Shown here: piece by piece, positions 8,425-18,298 of the stretch
How the letters are laid out: each line of letters opens with the position of its first letter
Numbering within the stretch: position 1 is the first letter of the stretch
Origin: Streptomyces sp. NBC_00670
Lineage (GTDB): Bacteria > Actinomycetota > Actinomycetes > Streptomycetales > Streptomycetaceae
Reading direction: 5' to 3'
Assembly: GCF_036226765.1 (NCBI RefSeq)
Contig: NZ_CP109017.1
Span: 4,040,501-4,104,500 of the forward strand
DNA: 64,000 nt
The notes under the pieces: model-generated
What the model was told of the DNA's origin: nothing
The model's database searches: none
Seen by the model: only the letters and a program-made list of their open reading frames with translations
Made by a program: the position numbers and the translations under genes

Positions 8425-8766
8425 GTGGACCTGTCCCTGTCGACCCGTACCGTCGGCGATCGTACGGTCGTCGAGGTCGGTGGCGAAATCGACGTATACA
8501 CCGCGCCCAAGCTGCGCGAGCAGCTGGTCGAGCTGGTGAACGACGGGAGTTTCCACCTCGTCGTCGACATGGAGGGCGTGGACTTCCTCGACTCCACCGG
8601 GCTCGGCGTGCTGGTCGGTGGCCTGAAGCGGGTGCGCGCCCACGAGGGCTCGCTGCGCCTCGTGTGCAACCAGGAGCGCATTCTGAAGATCTTCCGTATC
8701 ACCGGTCTCACCAAGGTGTTCCCGATTCACACCTCGGTCGACGAAGCGGTGGCGGCCACCGACTGA
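8425..8766 (+). CDS. bldG: Anti-sigma factor antagonist BldG
   Basis: 113 aa STAS-domain protein, full length for BldG. The phosphorylatable motif MEGVDFLDSTGLGVLVGG places the target Ser in DSTGLG. BldG is required for aerial hyphae and antibiotic production in Streptomyces. GTG start with a GGAGG ribosome site seven bases upstream. The anti-sigma gene follows after 101 bp. The gene is divergent from the helicase across an 82-bp gap that must hold both promoters. Confidence 0.96.
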   Translation: MDLSLSTRTVGDRTVVEVGGEIDVYTAPKLREQLVELVNDGSFHLVVDMEGVDFLDSTGLGVLVGGLKRVRAHEGSLRLVCNQERILKIFRITGLTKVFPIHTSVDEAVAATD

Positions 8767-8867
8767 CCCCGTCGCCGGGCCCCGGGCCCGGCCGGCGGAC
8801 CGAAGCGGAGGGCCGGGGCCGCGGTGGCCCGGCCCCCCGAGAGCACGCCCAGTTCCGAGGGGGATGC

Positions 8868-9320
8868 ATGGCCACCGTTGAGCTCCGCTTCAGCGCGCTG
8901 CCCGAACACGTCAGGACCGCCAGGCTGGTGGCGGCGGCGGTGGCGCGCAGGGCCGGAGTGGACGAGGCCGTCCTCGACGAGGTCCGGCTCGCCGTCGGCG
9001 AGGCCTGCTCGCGGGCCGTCGGGCTGCACCAGAGCAGTGGCGTGCAGGCGCCGGTGCATGTGGTGCTGGTCGAGGAGGAGAAGCAGTTCTCCATCGAGGT
9101 CGGCGACGAGGCCCCGCGCAGCACGGCGCCCGTGGAGCGCATCCCGGGCACGTCCGGCGCGGACGACCCCGACTCCGACGGCGAGGAGGACGACATGGGT
9201 CTCGCCGTCATCAGCGGGCTCGTCGACGACGTGGAGGTGACCGCGGGGGAGCACGGCGGGCGGATCAGGATGACCTGGCCCACCACGCCGCCGCCCACCG
9301 CGTCCGCGCTGCTTCCCTGA
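8868..9320 (+). CDS. RsbW-like anti-sigma factor paired with BldG
   Basis: 150 aa GHKL/HATPase protein. DEVRLAVGEACSRAV is the N-box with its Glu and Asn-equivalent region, and DDMGLAVISGLVDDVEV is the G1-type box. Such proteins are serine kinases that bind a sigma factor and phosphorylate an antagonist; position next to bldG supports BldG as its partner. An acidic insert (residues about 98-112) separates the boxes. ATG at 8868 follows a GAGGGGG ribosome site. It is likely co-transcribed with bldG. Confidence 0.88.
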   Translation: MATVELRFSALPEHVRTARLVAAAVARRAGVDEAVLDEVRLAVGEACSRAVGLHQSSGVQAPVHVVLVEEEKQFSIEVGDEAPRSTAPVERIPGTSGADDPDSDGEEDDMGLAVISGLVDDVEVTAGEHGGRIRMTWPTTPPPTASALLP

Positions 9321-9717
9321 CCCAGGGCCCTGGCTTGGGGCCTGACCCGGGCCCTGCCCCCGGGAACGCTCACCGCCTTCCGAGGAGGGCCCCGCTCCGG
9401 CGGGGCCCTCCTCGTGCGTTCCGGCGGTGTTTCCGCAGCTCCGCCGGGAGAGTGAAAGAATTCACGATCAATTTCCCGGTCACTCGCCCCTCCGCCGGCC
9501 CGATCATTCGATCACGCGGCAATCCGGTGAAATATCCGGTCAATGGTTTTGGGGCGTTACTGCTTTCGAGTTCACCGGGGTGGTCCTTGATCTCATTCCG
9601 ATGGACGAACATGAGCGGACCAAGACCGATTCCGTTTACCGCACACTGTTGAGATCAGGTTCCGCTACCTACAATCCGTCCACATCTTGAGCTCAGCCCA
9701 AGCGTCAAGGAGGACGA
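9321..9717. other. Intergenic region between anti-sigma gene and hppA
   Basis: Holds a strong terminator (9382-9413) followed by about 290 bp of lower G+C sequence that should carry the hppA promoter. A TTGAGA at 9649 and a TACAAT at 9670 form a promoter-like pair with a short 15-bp spacer, about 40 bp upstream of the start codon. No open frame looks genuine. Confidence 0.5.
9382..9413 (+). terminator. Terminator of the bldG operon
   Basis: Perfect 14-bp inverted repeat (9382-9395 with 9400-9413) closing a TCCG loop, which belongs to the very stable UNCG tetraloop class. It stands 61 bp after the anti-sigma stop codon. No U-run follows. Confidence 0.85.
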
Positions 9718-12126
9718 ATGGCGGGGCTTTCTACCCCTCAGCAGTTCGACCACCCCATCAACCTCGCCGGTGCGGTGCTGACCGACGACAATCGTCTGAT
9801 CGTCATCATCATCGGGATCGTCGCGCTCGCGGCGCTCGTGGTCGCCGGAGTCCTGGTCCGCCAGGTGCTCCGGGCCGGCGAGGGCACCGACAGCATGAAG
9901 AGGATCGCGGCGGCGGTCCAGGAGGGCGCCAACGCCTATCTGGCCCGCCAACTGCGCACGCTCGGCGTATTCGCCGTGATCGTGTTCTTCCTGCTCATGC
10001 TGCTCCCCGCGGACGACTGGAATCAGCGCGCCGGACGATCGGTGTTCTTCCTGATCGGCGCGGCGTTCTCGGCGGCCACCGGCTATATCGGCATGTGGCT
10101 TGCCGTACGGAGCAATGTGCGGGTCGCCGCGGCGGCGCGCGAGGCGACACCGGCGGCCGGAGAGCCGGAAAAGGACCTCACCTCCGTCTCGCACAAAGCC
10201 ATGAAGATCGCTTTCCGCACGGGCGGCGTCGTCGGCATGTTCACGGTGGGGCTCGGACTGCTGGGCGCCTCCTGCGTGGTGCTCGTCTACGCCGCCGACG
10301 CGCCGAAGGTCCTGGAGGGCTTCGGCCTCGGCGCCGCGCTGATCGCCATGTTCATGCGAGTCGGCGGCGGCATCTTCACCAAGGCCGCCGACGTCGGCGC
10401 CGACCTGGTCGGCAAGGTCGAACAGGGCATCCCGGAGGACGACCCCCGCAACGCCGCGACCATCGCCGACAACGTGGGCGACAACGTCGGCGACTGCGCG
10501 GGCATGGCGGCCGACCTGTTCGAGTCGTACGCCGTCACGCTGGTGGCCGCGCTGATCCTCGGCAAGGCCGCCTTCGGCGACGCCGGGCTCGCCTTCCCGC
10601 TGATCGTGCCCGCGATCGGCGTCCTCACCGCCATGATCGGCATCTTCGCGGTGGCGCCGCGCCGCGCCGACCGCAGCGGCATGAGCGCCATCAACCGCGG
10701 CTTCTTCATCTCCGCGGTCATCTCACTGGCGCTGGTGGCGGCGGCCGTCTACGCCTATCTGCCGGCGACGTACGCCGACCTCGACGGCGTCGGCGAGGCC
10801 GCGATCGCGGGCAGAGACGGCGACCCGCGCATCCTCGCGCTCGTCGCCGTGGCCATCGGCATCGTGCTCGCGGCCCTCATCCAGCAGCTGACCGGCTACT
10901 TCACCGAGACCACCCGGCGCCCCGTGCGGGACATCGGCAAGACCTCGCTGACCGGCCCGGCCACCGTCGTCCTCGCCGGCATCTCCGTCGGCCTGGAGTC
11001 GGCCGTCTACACCGGTCTGCTGATCGCACTCGGCGTCTACGGGGCGTTCCTGCTCGGCGGCACCTCGATCATGCTGGCGCTGTTCGCGGTGGCGCTGGCC
11101 GGCACCGGACTGCTCACCACGGTCGGCGTCATCGTCGCCATGGACACCTTCGGCCCGGTCTCCGACAACGCGCAGGGCATCGCCGAGATGTCCGGGGACG
11201 TCGAGGGCGCTGGTGCGCAGGTGCTCACCAACCTGGACGCGGTCGGCAACACCACCAAGGCCATCACCAAGGGCATCGCCATCGCCACCGCCGTCCTCGC
11301 CGCCTCCGCGCTGTTCGGGTCGTACCGCGACGCGATCACCACGGGCGCGCAGGACGTCGGCGAGAAGCTCTCCGGGGCGGGCGCGCCGATGAGTCTGATG
11401 ATGGACATCTCGCAGCCCAACAACCTCGTCGGGCTCGTCGCGGGCGCGGCGGTCGTCTTCCTCTTCTCGGGGCTGGCGATCAACGCGGTCTCGCGGTCGG
11501 CGGGCGCCGTGGTGTACGAGGTGCGGCGGCAGTTCCGGGAGAAGCCCGGGATCATGAACCACACGGAGACGCCGGAGTACGGCAAGGTCGTCGACATCTG
11601 CACCAAGGACGCCCTGCGGGAACTCGCCACACCCGGTCTGCTCGCCGTGATGGCGCCCATCTTCATCGGATTCACGCTCGGCGTCGGCGCGCTGGGCGCG
11701 TACCTGGCGGGCGCGATCGGCACCGGCACGCTGATGGCCGTCTTCCTCGCCAACTCCGGCGGCGCCTGGGACAACGCCAAGAAGCTCGTCGAGGACGGCC
11801 ACCACGGCGGCAAGGGCAGCGAGGCGCACGCCGCGACGGTCATCGGCGACACCGTCGGCGACCCGTTCAAGGACACCGCGGGCCCGGCCATCAACCCGCT
11901 GCTGAAGGTGATGAACCTGGTGGCGCTGCTCATCGCGCCCGCGGTCATCAAGTTCTCCTACGGCGACGACAAGAACATCGGCGTACGGGTGGTCATCGCG
12001 CTGCTCTCGCTGCTGGTGATCGTCGTCGCGGTCTACGTCTCCAAACGGCGCGGCATCGCGGTCGGGGACGAGGACGAGGGCGCCGAACGGGTGAGCGAAA
12101 CGGCGGGCCCCGCGGTGGTGTCGTAG
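9718..12126 (+). CDS. hppA: Membrane-bound proton-translocating pyrophosphatase
   Basis: 802 aa, about 16 membrane helices. It couples PPi hydrolysis to ion pumping across the cytoplasmic membrane. Catalytic signature DVGADLVGKVEQGIPEDDP, then DNVGDNVGDCAGMAADLFESY, and later DNAKKLVEDG with DTVGDPFKDTAGPAINPL. The GNTTKA motif, with Lys in place of the Ala of K+-dependent enzymes, indicates the K+-independent proton-pumping class. ATG follows an AAGGAGG ribosome site. It stands alone between two terminators. Confidence 0.97.
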   Translation: MAGLSTPQQFDHPINLAGAVLTDDNRLIVIIIGIVALAALVVAGVLVRQVLRAGEGTDSMKRIAAAVQEGANAYLARQLRTLGVFAVIVFFLLMLLPADDWNQRAGRSVFFLIGAAFSAATGYIGMWLAVRSNVRVAAAAREATPAAGEPEKDLTSVSHKAMKIAFRTGGVVGMFTVGLGLLGASCVVLVYAADAPKVLEGFGLGAALIAMFMRVGGGIFTKAADVGADLVGKVEQGIPEDDPRNAATIADNVGDNVGDCAGMAADLFESYAVTLVAALILGKAAFGDAGLAFPLIVPAIGVLTAMIGIFAVAPRRADRSGMSAINRGFFISAVISLALVAAAVYAYLPATYADLDGVGEAAIAGRDGDPRILALVAVAIGIVLAALIQQLTGYFTETTRRPVRDIGKTSLTGPATVVLAGISVGLESAVYTGLLIALGVYGAFLLGGTSIMLALFAVALAGTGLLTTVGVIVAMDTFGPVSDNAQGIAEMSGDVEGAGAQVLTNLDAVGNTTKAITKGIAIATAVLAASALFGSYRDAITTGAQDVGEKLSGAGAPMSLMMDISQPNNLVGLVAGAAVVFLFSGLAINAVSRSAGAVVYEVRRQFREKPGIMNHTETPEYGKVVDICTKDALRELATPGLLAVMAPIFIGFTLGVGALGAYLAGAIGTGTLMAVFLANSGGAWDNAKKLVEDGHHGGKGSEAHAATVIGDTVGDPFKDTAGPAINPLLKVMNLVALLIAPAVIKFSYGDDKNIGVRVVIALLSLLVIVVAVYVSKRRGIAVGDEDEGAERVSETAGPAVVS

Positions 12127-12165
12127 GCGGGGCGCACGAGCGGCCGTGAGTGGCGGCCCCAACGG

Positions 12166-12203
12166 ACGGGCGGGCGGCGCGTGCTGACGCGCCGTCCGCC
12201 CGT
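12166..12203 (+). terminator. hppA terminator
   Basis: 17-bp inverted repeat (12166-12182 with 12187-12203), one mismatch, GCTG loop, 40 bp after the hppA stop codon. Confidence 0.85.
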
Positions 12204-12398
12204 CGTGCACGGCGCACGCCGGGGCGCCGCCCGTTTGCCGCACGAGTGCGCACGCCGGTTCGTGAGCCTTCTCTCGCTCCGCGCGGGCGCCTTGGTGCAA
12301 ATGGCTTCACCGGGGTACATAACGGCGGTCCGGCGTCCGGTCGCATTCCGTCCGGCGTGTATGTTCCGGGGCCGGAAGCCATGGAAGGGACCAATCCG

Positions 12399-12977
12399 GT
12401 GAACAAGAAGCTCGCTGCCGCACTGTCCGGCGGTGCGGTACTGGTAGTGGCGCTCACGGGCTGCAGCGCCGGCGACGACAGCAGCAAGGAACTGGACGCC
12501 TGGGCCGAGAAGGTGTGCGACGGCGTCCAGCCGCAGGCCAAGAAGATCGAGGCCGCCAACACCGCGATCCAGAAGGAGACGTCGGACAACAGCACGCCGG
12601 CCGACGTCCAGAAGACGGACTCCCAGGCCTTCCAGGACATCTCCGACGCCTACAAGGCGATGGCGCAGGCCGTGCAGAAGGCGGGCGCGCCGCCCAACGT
12701 CGACAAGGGCGACACCAAGAAGACCAACGCGGTCAAGGAGCTCAACAACCTCTCCTCCGCCTACGCCGACCTCAAGAAGCAGACCGAGGATCTCGACACC
12801 AAGGACCAGGCCAAGTTCGCCGACGGCCTCAAGGACGTGGCGACCCAGCTGGAGAAGCTCAGCAAGAGCGGCAGCGACGCCCTGAAGGACCTCGAGGAGG
12901 GCGACGTCGGCAAGGCGATGGCCAAGCAGGAGAGCTGCAAGTCCGCGTCGGCCACGGCGACGGCCTCGGCGGCGTAG
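12399..12977 (+). CDS. Small secreted lipoprotein, unknown function
   Basis: 192 aa. The signal peptide has a lipobox (VVALTGC, Cys about residue 22), so it is anchored outside the membrane. The mature part is hydrophilic, Lys/Asp/Ala-rich and probably all-helical, with repeated short segments such as KAMAQAVQKAG and LKDVATQLEKL, ending in an Ala/Ser/Thr tail. GTG at 12399 is chosen because GGAAGGG lies nine bases upstream; an in-frame ATG at 12381 would overlap that site. No recognised family. Confidence 0.8.
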   Translation: MNKKLAAALSGGAVLVVALTGCSAGDDSSKELDAWAEKVCDGVQPQAKKIEAANTAIQKETSDNSTPADVQKTDSQAFQDISDAYKAMAQAVQKAGAPPNVDKGDTKKTNAVKELNNLSSAYADLKKQTEDLDTKDQAKFADGLKDVATQLEKLSKSGSDALKDLEEGDVGKAMAKQESCKSASATATASAA

Positions 12978-13056
12978 CACTCGTGCTGCCGCGGGCACGG
13001 ACTGACGTGCCGTCGGTGAAGGGCGCGGGGGCGGGCGTGCGGGCCACAATGGGGGC

Positions 13057-14583
13057 GTGAGCACCTCCAGCCCGGCCTCCCTGGCCCCCCTGCCCTCCGC
13101 CGACCGCCCCGACGTCGCCGCCGCGCTGCGGGACGCGCTGCTCGCGGCCTCCTTCACCGCCGACGGGCTGCTCGAACTGCTCGGCGCCCCGGCCTACGCG
13201 GCTCTCGCCCGCAGCGAGGTGGTCCCGGCGCTGCGGGCCACCCGGGGCGACACCTCGCTGGAGGCGCTCGTACGCCTGTTCCTGCTCCAGCAGCCCGTGC
13301 CGCACGCGCGCGTGGCGGGCATCCTGCCCGCCGACGCCTGTCTGGAGGCCGGCTGGCTGACCCGGGCGGACGGCGAGGTCGCCGCCACCGTCGACGTACG
13401 GCCGTACGGCGGGGCCGACGGCGAGGACTGGTTCATCGTCTCCGACCTGGGCTGCGCGGTCGGCGGCGCGGGTGGCATCGGCAGCCGCCAGGAGTCCGTG
13501 GTGCTCGGCGTCGGCGGCGCCTCGACGACGCTGGCCGGGCTCACCGTCCGTACGCCCGTGGACTCCGCCCTCGACCTCGGCACCGGCTCCGGAATCCAGG
13601 CGCTGCACGCCTCCCGGCACGCCACGCGGGTGACCGCGACCGACGTCAACCCGCGTGCGCTGCACATCACCGCGCTCACCCTCGCCCTCTCCGGGGCGCC
13701 CGCCGCCGATCTGCGCGAGGGCTCCCTGTTCGCGCCGGTCGCGGAGGGGGAGACGTACGACCTGATCGTGTCGAACCCGCCGTTCGTGATCTCGCCCGAC
13801 GCCCGGCTCACCTACCGCGACGGCGGCATGGCCGGGGACGATCTGTGCCGCTCGCTCGTTCAGCAGGCGGGGGACCGGCTGAACCCGGGCGGGTTCGCCC
13901 AGTTCCTGGCCAACTGGCAGCACGTGGAGGGAGAGGACTGGCAGGAGCGGCTGCGCTCATGGGTGCCGCGCGGCTGCGACGCGTGGATCGTGCAGCGCGA
14001 GGTGCAGGACGTCACCCAGTACGCCGAACTGTGGCTGCGGGACGCGGGCGACCACCGCGACGACACGGCCCGGTACCAGGCGCGCTACGACGCGTGGCTG
14101 GACGCGTTCGAGGCGCGCAAGGTGAAGGCCGTCGGCTTCGGCTGGATCACCCTGCGCCGGACGGACGCCACGGAACCCTCGGTGACCGTCGAGGAGTGGC
14201 CGCATTCCGTCGAACAGCCGCTCGGTGACGTCGTTCGGGCACATTTCGACCGGATCGACTTCCTCCGGGCGCACGACGACGCGGCGCTGCTCGCCGGGCA
14301 CTTCCGGCTGGCCTCCGAGGTCGTCCAGGAGCAGGTCGGGTTGCCCGGCGCGGAGGACCCGGAGCACGTGGTGCTGCGCCAGTACCGCGGCATGCGCCGG
14401 GCCACCACGGTGGACACGGTCGGTGCGGGCTTCGCCGGGGTGTGCGACGGCTCGCTGAGCGCGGGGCGCATTCTGGACGCCATCGCCCAGCTCGTCGGCG
14501 AGGACCCGGTCGCCCTGCGTGACCGCACGCCCGCGCAGATCCGGCTCCTGGTGGAACAGGGTTTCCTCGAACCGGCGGGCTGA
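13057..14583 (+). CDS. Class I SAM-dependent methyltransferase, NPPF type
   Basis: 508 aa. Methyltransferase core in the middle: DLGTGSGIQALHAS (SAM-binding motif I, about residues 173-186), TDVNPRAL (motif II) and SNPPFVIS (catalytic NPPF motif of N-methyltransferases acting on Gln or adenine N6, as in PrmC and RlmF). Large N- and C-terminal extensions flank the core. Substrate unknown; rRNA or protein N-methylation is likely from the motif. GTG start, no strong ribosome site seen. Confidence 0.85.
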   Translation: MSTSSPASLAPLPSADRPDVAAALRDALLAASFTADGLLELLGAPAYAALARSEVVPALRATRGDTSLEALVRLFLLQQPVPHARVAGILPADACLEAGWLTRADGEVAATVDVRPYGGADGEDWFIVSDLGCAVGGAGGIGSRQESVVLGVGGASTTLAGLTVRTPVDSALDLGTGSGIQALHASRHATRVTATDVNPRALHITALTLALSGAPAADLREGSLFAPVAEGETYDLIVSNPPFVISPDARLTYRDGGMAGDDLCRSLVQQAGDRLNPGGFAQFLANWQHVEGEDWQERLRSWVPRGCDAWIVQREVQDVTQYAELWLRDAGDHRDDTARYQARYDAWLDAFEARKVKAVGFGWITLRRTDATEPSVTVEEWPHSVEQPLGDVVRAHFDRIDFLRAHDDAALLAGHFRLASEVVQEQVGLPGAEDPEHVVLRQYRGMRRATTVDTVGAGFAGVCDGSLSAGRILDAIAQLVGEDPVALRDRTPAQIRLLVEQGFLEPAG

Positions 14584-14811
14584 CGGGTCGGCCGCCGGGG
14601 CCCCCGCCCGCCTGCGGCGGCTCCAGGGCTCCCGGCTCACCTGTTGTTGCCGGCCACGGCATCCACCCACTCGCGTCCGCCCCCGTTCACCCCGGGTTCG
14701 CCCGGCCGCCGGTCCGCCGTCTTCCCCGCGTGTCAGCCTCCCCTCGCCGGGGCCGGGCGGCCCGGCGGACACGCCCCGGACGCGGGAGCCGGGACGGGAG
14801 GGGAGCGGGGC

Positions 14812-15009
14812 ATGGAGAGCGGACCGGCGATCTTCGCGGGGACGGTGTTCGCCCTGTTCGGCGGCGCGCTGCTGACCTGGACCGCCGTCCGGTGGCGGCA
14901 CCGCGAACCGGTCGCCGACGGTGTGAGTCCCGTCGCATCCGCGACCGTAGCGGCCCTCGCCTCGGCCGCCGCGCTCGTGGCGGCGGCCTACTGCTTCACG
15001 CGCCTGTGA
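14812..15009 (+). CDS. Small membrane protein, unknown function
   Basis: 65 aa with two membrane helices (AIFAGTVFALFGGALLTW and ATVAALASAAALVAAAY). ATG at 14812 has a GGGAGGGGAGCGGGG ribosome site just upstream. It lies between the methyltransferase and topA. No family recognised. Confidence 0.65.
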   Translation: MESGPAIFAGTVFALFGGALLTWTAVRWRHREPVADGVSPVASATVAALASAAALVAAAYCFTRL

Positions 15010-15416
15010 GCGGACCGGCGCACGCCCCCACGGCGAGGCGTGCCCCCACGGCCGCGCCCCCCGTCGCACACCGCACCGCGTACGCCGCCGTACGTACCAC
15101 CGCCTACGCCACCGTACGCATCACCACGCGCCCCGCGGGCAGACCCCCTCGCACCGGCGCCGGAAGGCTCCGGACCGGGGGCCCCGGACAAGTGGGGGAG
15201 GCCGCTCCGCTCCGGCCGCGCGGGGCCGTCACCCACTCCGGGCGGCAGGAATAGCACGAGTCGGGTTACCGTTCGAGTGGCCGTTGCGGGCTTTCCCCGT
15301 TTGACACGGGGGCGGGATGTACCGTCACACTCCGCAGCGTCACCATGACGACCCACCCCCTGGGCACAGGCCCGGGAGATGGAGACCCACTGCGCCGACC
15401 GGAGAGAAGAGCGAAG
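15010..15416. other. topA upstream region
   Basis: Non-coding. The first half repeats CGTACG-centred strings (six or more between 15075 and 15120). A TTGACA stands at 15301, and the topA promoter is expected in the last 150 bp. Short frames here have no ribosome sites. Confidence 0.45.
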
Positions 15417-18257
15417 TTGTCCCCGACCAGCGAGACCGCACAGGGCGGCCGCCGACTCGTCATCGTCGAGTCGCCTGCCAAGGCGAAGACGATCAAGGGC
15501 TACCTGGGCCCCGGCTACATCGTCGAGGCGAGCGTCGGGCACATCCGCGACCTTCCCAACGGTGCCGCGGAGGTGCCGGAGAAGTACACCGGCGAGGTGC
15601 GCCGCCTCGGCGTGGACGTCGAACACGACTTCCAGCCCGTCTACGTGGTCAACTCGGACAAGAAGCAGCAGGTCAAGAAGCTCAAGGAGCTGCTGCGCGA
15701 GTCCGACGAACTCTTCCTCGCCACCGATGAGGACCGCGAGGGCGAGGCCATCGCGTGGCACCTCCAGGAAGTGCTGAAGCCGAAGATCCCGGTCCACCGG
15801 ATGGTCTTCCACGAGATCACCAAGGACGCGATCCAGCAGGCCGTGCGCAGCCCGCGCGAGCTCAACCAGAAGCTGGTCGATGCCCAGGAGACCCGCCGCA
15901 TCCTCGACCGTCTGTACGGTTACGAGGTCTCGCCCGTGCTGTGGAAGAAGGTCATGCCGCGGCTGTCGGCGGGCCGCGTCCAGTCCGTCGCCACCCGGCT
16001 CGTCGTGGAGCGGGAACGCGAGCGGATCGCTTTTCGTTCTGCCGAGTACTGGGACCTGACGGGCACCTTTACGACCGGCCGTGCCGGTGACCCGTCGGAC
16101 CCGTCCTCGCTCGTCGCCCGCCTGGCGAGCGTCGACGGACGCCGGGTCGCGCAGGGCCGCGACTTCGACTCCCTGGGACAACTCAAGAGCGCGCAGGTCC
16201 TGCACCTGGACGAGGCGAACGCCCGCGCCCTGGCCGCCGCCCTGGAGCAGACGCGCTTCGCCGTCCGCTCCGTCGAGTCCAAGCCCTACCGCCGCTCGCC
16301 GTACGCCCCGTTCCGTACGACGACGCTGCAGCAGGAGGCGAGCCGCAAGCTCGGCTTCGGCGCGAAGGCCACGATGCAGATCGCGCAGAAGCTGTACGAG
16401 AACGGCTACATCACGTACATGCGTACGGACTCCACGACGCTGTCGGACACCGCCGTGTCCGCCGCCCGCGCCCAGGTCACCCAGCTCTACGGGGCCGACT
16501 ACCTCCCGGAGCGCCCCCGTACGTACGCCGGCAAGGTCAAGAACGCCCAGGAGGCGCACGAGGCGATCCGCCCCTCGGGCGACCGCTTCCGCACGCCCGC
16601 CGAGACGGGCCTGAGCGGCGACCAGTTCCGGCTCTACGAGCTGATCTGGAAGCGGACCGTCGCCTCCCAGATGAAGGACGCGACCGGCAACAGCGTCACC
16701 GTGCGGATCGGCGGCACGGCCGCCGACGGCCGGGACGCCGAGTTCACCGCCTCCGGGAAGACGATCACGTTCCACGGCTTCCTCAAGGCGTACGTCGAGG
16801 GCGCCGACGACCCGAACGCCGAGCTCGACGACCGCGAGCGCCGGCTGCCGCAGGTGGCCGAGGGCGACGCGCTGGGCGCCGAGGAGATCTCGGTCGACGG
16901 GCACGCCACCAAGCCCCCGGCCCGCTACACCGAGGCGAGCCTGGTCAAGGAGCTGGAAGAGCGCGAGATCGGCCGCCCGTCGACGTACGCGTCGATCATC
17001 GGGACCATCCTCGACCGCGGCTACGTCTTCAAGAAGGGCACGGCCCTGGTGCCGTCCTTCTTGTCCTTCGCCGTCGTCAACCTCCTGGAGAAGCACTTCG
17101 GGCGGCTCGTCGACTACGACTTCACCGCCCGCATGGAGGACGACCTCGACCGCATCGCGCGCGGTGAGGCGCGGGCCGTGCCGTGGCTGCGGCGGTTCTA
17201 CTTCGGTGAGAGCGAGGACGGCACCGGCGCCGGCAGCGCCGCGGAGGCGGGCAACGGCGACGGTGACCACCTCGGCGGCCTGAAGGAACTCGTGACCGAC
17301 CTGGGCGCGATCGACGCGCGCGAGGTGTCGTCGTTCCCCATCGGCGACGGCATCGTGCTGCGGGTCGGCCGCTACGGGCCGTACGTCGAGCGCGGCGAGA
17401 AGGAGTCCGAGGGGTACCAGCACGCCGACGTCCCCGACGACCTCGCGCCCGACGAGCTGAGCGTGGCGTACGCGGAGGAGCTGCTCGCCAAGCCGAGCGG
17501 CGACTTCGAGCTGGGCACCGACCCGTCGACGGGCCGGCCGATCGTGGCCAAGGCCGGCCGCTACGGCCCGTACGTCACGGAGGTGCTCCCCGAGGGCACC
17601 CCGAAGACCGGCAAGAACGCCGTCAAGCCGCGCACGGCCTCGCTGTTCAAGTCGATGTCCCTGGACACCGTCACGCTGGACGACGCCCTGAAGCTGATGT
17701 CGCTGCCCCGGGTCGTCGGCACCGACGCCGAGGGCCAGGAGATCACCGCACAGAACGGCCGCTACGGGCCGTACCTGAAGAAGGGCACCGACTCGCGCTC
17801 CCTTCAGGCCGAGGAGCAGCTCTTCACGATCACGCTGGAGGAGGCGCTGGCGATCTACGCCCAGCCCAAGCAGCGTGGCCGGGCCGCGGCCAAGCCGCCG
17901 CTGAAGGAGCTGGGCACCGACCCGGTCAGCGAGAAGCCGGTGGTGGTCAAGGACGGCCGCTTCGGGCCGTACGTCACCGACGGGGAGACCAACGCGACGC
18001 TGCGCTCCGGCGACAGCGTCGAGGAGATCACCCCCGAACGCGGGTTCGAGCTGCTGGCGGAGAAGCGGGCGAAGGCGCCGGCCAAGAAGACCGCCAAGAA
18101 GGCGGCGAAGAAGGCGCCCGCCAAGAAGGCGGCCACCACGAAGAAGACGGCCGCCAAGAAGACGACGACGGCGAAGAAGACCGCGGCGAAGAAGACGACG
18201 ACGGCGACGGCGGCGGCCAAGAAGGCGGCCACGAAGAAGACGGCACCGGCGGAGTAG
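15417..18257 (+). CDS. topA: DNA topoisomerase I (type IA)
   Basis: 946 aa. TOPRIM domain at the N-terminus (RLVIVESPAKAKTI, with TDEDREGEAIAWHL carrying the metal-binding acidic residues), and the active-site Tyr in NGYITYMRTDSTTLS. It relaxes negative supercoils. The C-terminal part has four repeated GRYGPYV/GRFGPYV elements instead of zinc fingers and ends in a Lys/Ala tail (KKTAKKAAKKAPAKK), typical of Streptomyces TopA and implicated in processivity. TTG 15417 is chosen for the GGAGAG site just upstream and the conserved N-terminus; an in-frame ATG at 15345 is possible. Confidence 0.95.
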   Translation: MSPTSETAQGGRRLVIVESPAKAKTIKGYLGPGYIVEASVGHIRDLPNGAAEVPEKYTGEVRRLGVDVEHDFQPVYVVNSDKKQQVKKLKELLRESDELFLATDEDREGEAIAWHLQEVLKPKIPVHRMVFHEITKDAIQQAVRSPRELNQKLVDAQETRRILDRLYGYEVSPVLWKKVMPRLSAGRVQSVATRLVVERERERIAFRSAEYWDLTGTFTTGRAGDPSDPSSLVARLASVDGRRVAQGRDFDSLGQLKSAQVLHLDEANARALAAALEQTRFAVRSVESKPYRRSPYAPFRTTTLQQEASRKLGFGAKATMQIAQKLYENGYITYMRTDSTTLSDTAVSAARAQVTQLYGADYLPERPRTYAGKVKNAQEAHEAIRPSGDRFRTPAETGLSGDQFRLYELIWKRTVASQMKDATGNSVTVRIGGTAADGRDAEFTASGKTITFHGFLKAYVEGADDPNAELDDRERRLPQVAEGDALGAEEISVDGHATKPPARYTEASLVKELEEREIGRPSTYASIIGTILDRGYVFKKGTALVPSFLSFAVVNLLEKHFGRLVDYDFTARMEDDLDRIARGEARAVPWLRRFYFGESEDGTGAGSAAEAGNGDGDHLGGLKELVTDLGAIDAREVSSFPIGDGIVLRVGRYGPYVERGEKESEGYQHADVPDDLAPDELSVAYAEELLAKPSGDFELGTDPSTGRPIVAKAGRYGPYVTEVLPEGTPKTGKNAVKPRTASLFKSMSLDTVTLDDALKLMSLPRVVGTDAEGQEITAQNGRYGPYLKKGTDSRSLQAEEQLFTITLEEALAIYAQPKQRGRAAAKPPLKELGTDPVSEKPVVVKDGRFGPYVTDGETNATLRSGDSVEEITPERGFELLAEKRAKAPAKKTAKKAAKKAPAKKAATTKKTAAKKTTTAKKTAAKKTTTATAAAKKAATKKTAPAE

Positions 18258-18298
18258 GGCGGCACCGGCGGAGTAGGGCGGTACCGGCGGAGTAGGGC
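18242..18298. repeat. Three tandem 19-bp repeats over the topA stop codon
   Basis: Unit GGCACCGGCGGAGTAGGGC at 18242, 18261 and 18280 (one mismatch in the third). Each copy contains a TAG; the first is the topA stop codon. It looks like duplication of the gene end. Confidence 0.9.

Noticed and set aside
9414..9717. Possible riboswitch in the hppA leader
   Set aside because: I could not find a conserved aptamer core; the region fits an ordinary promoter and leader.
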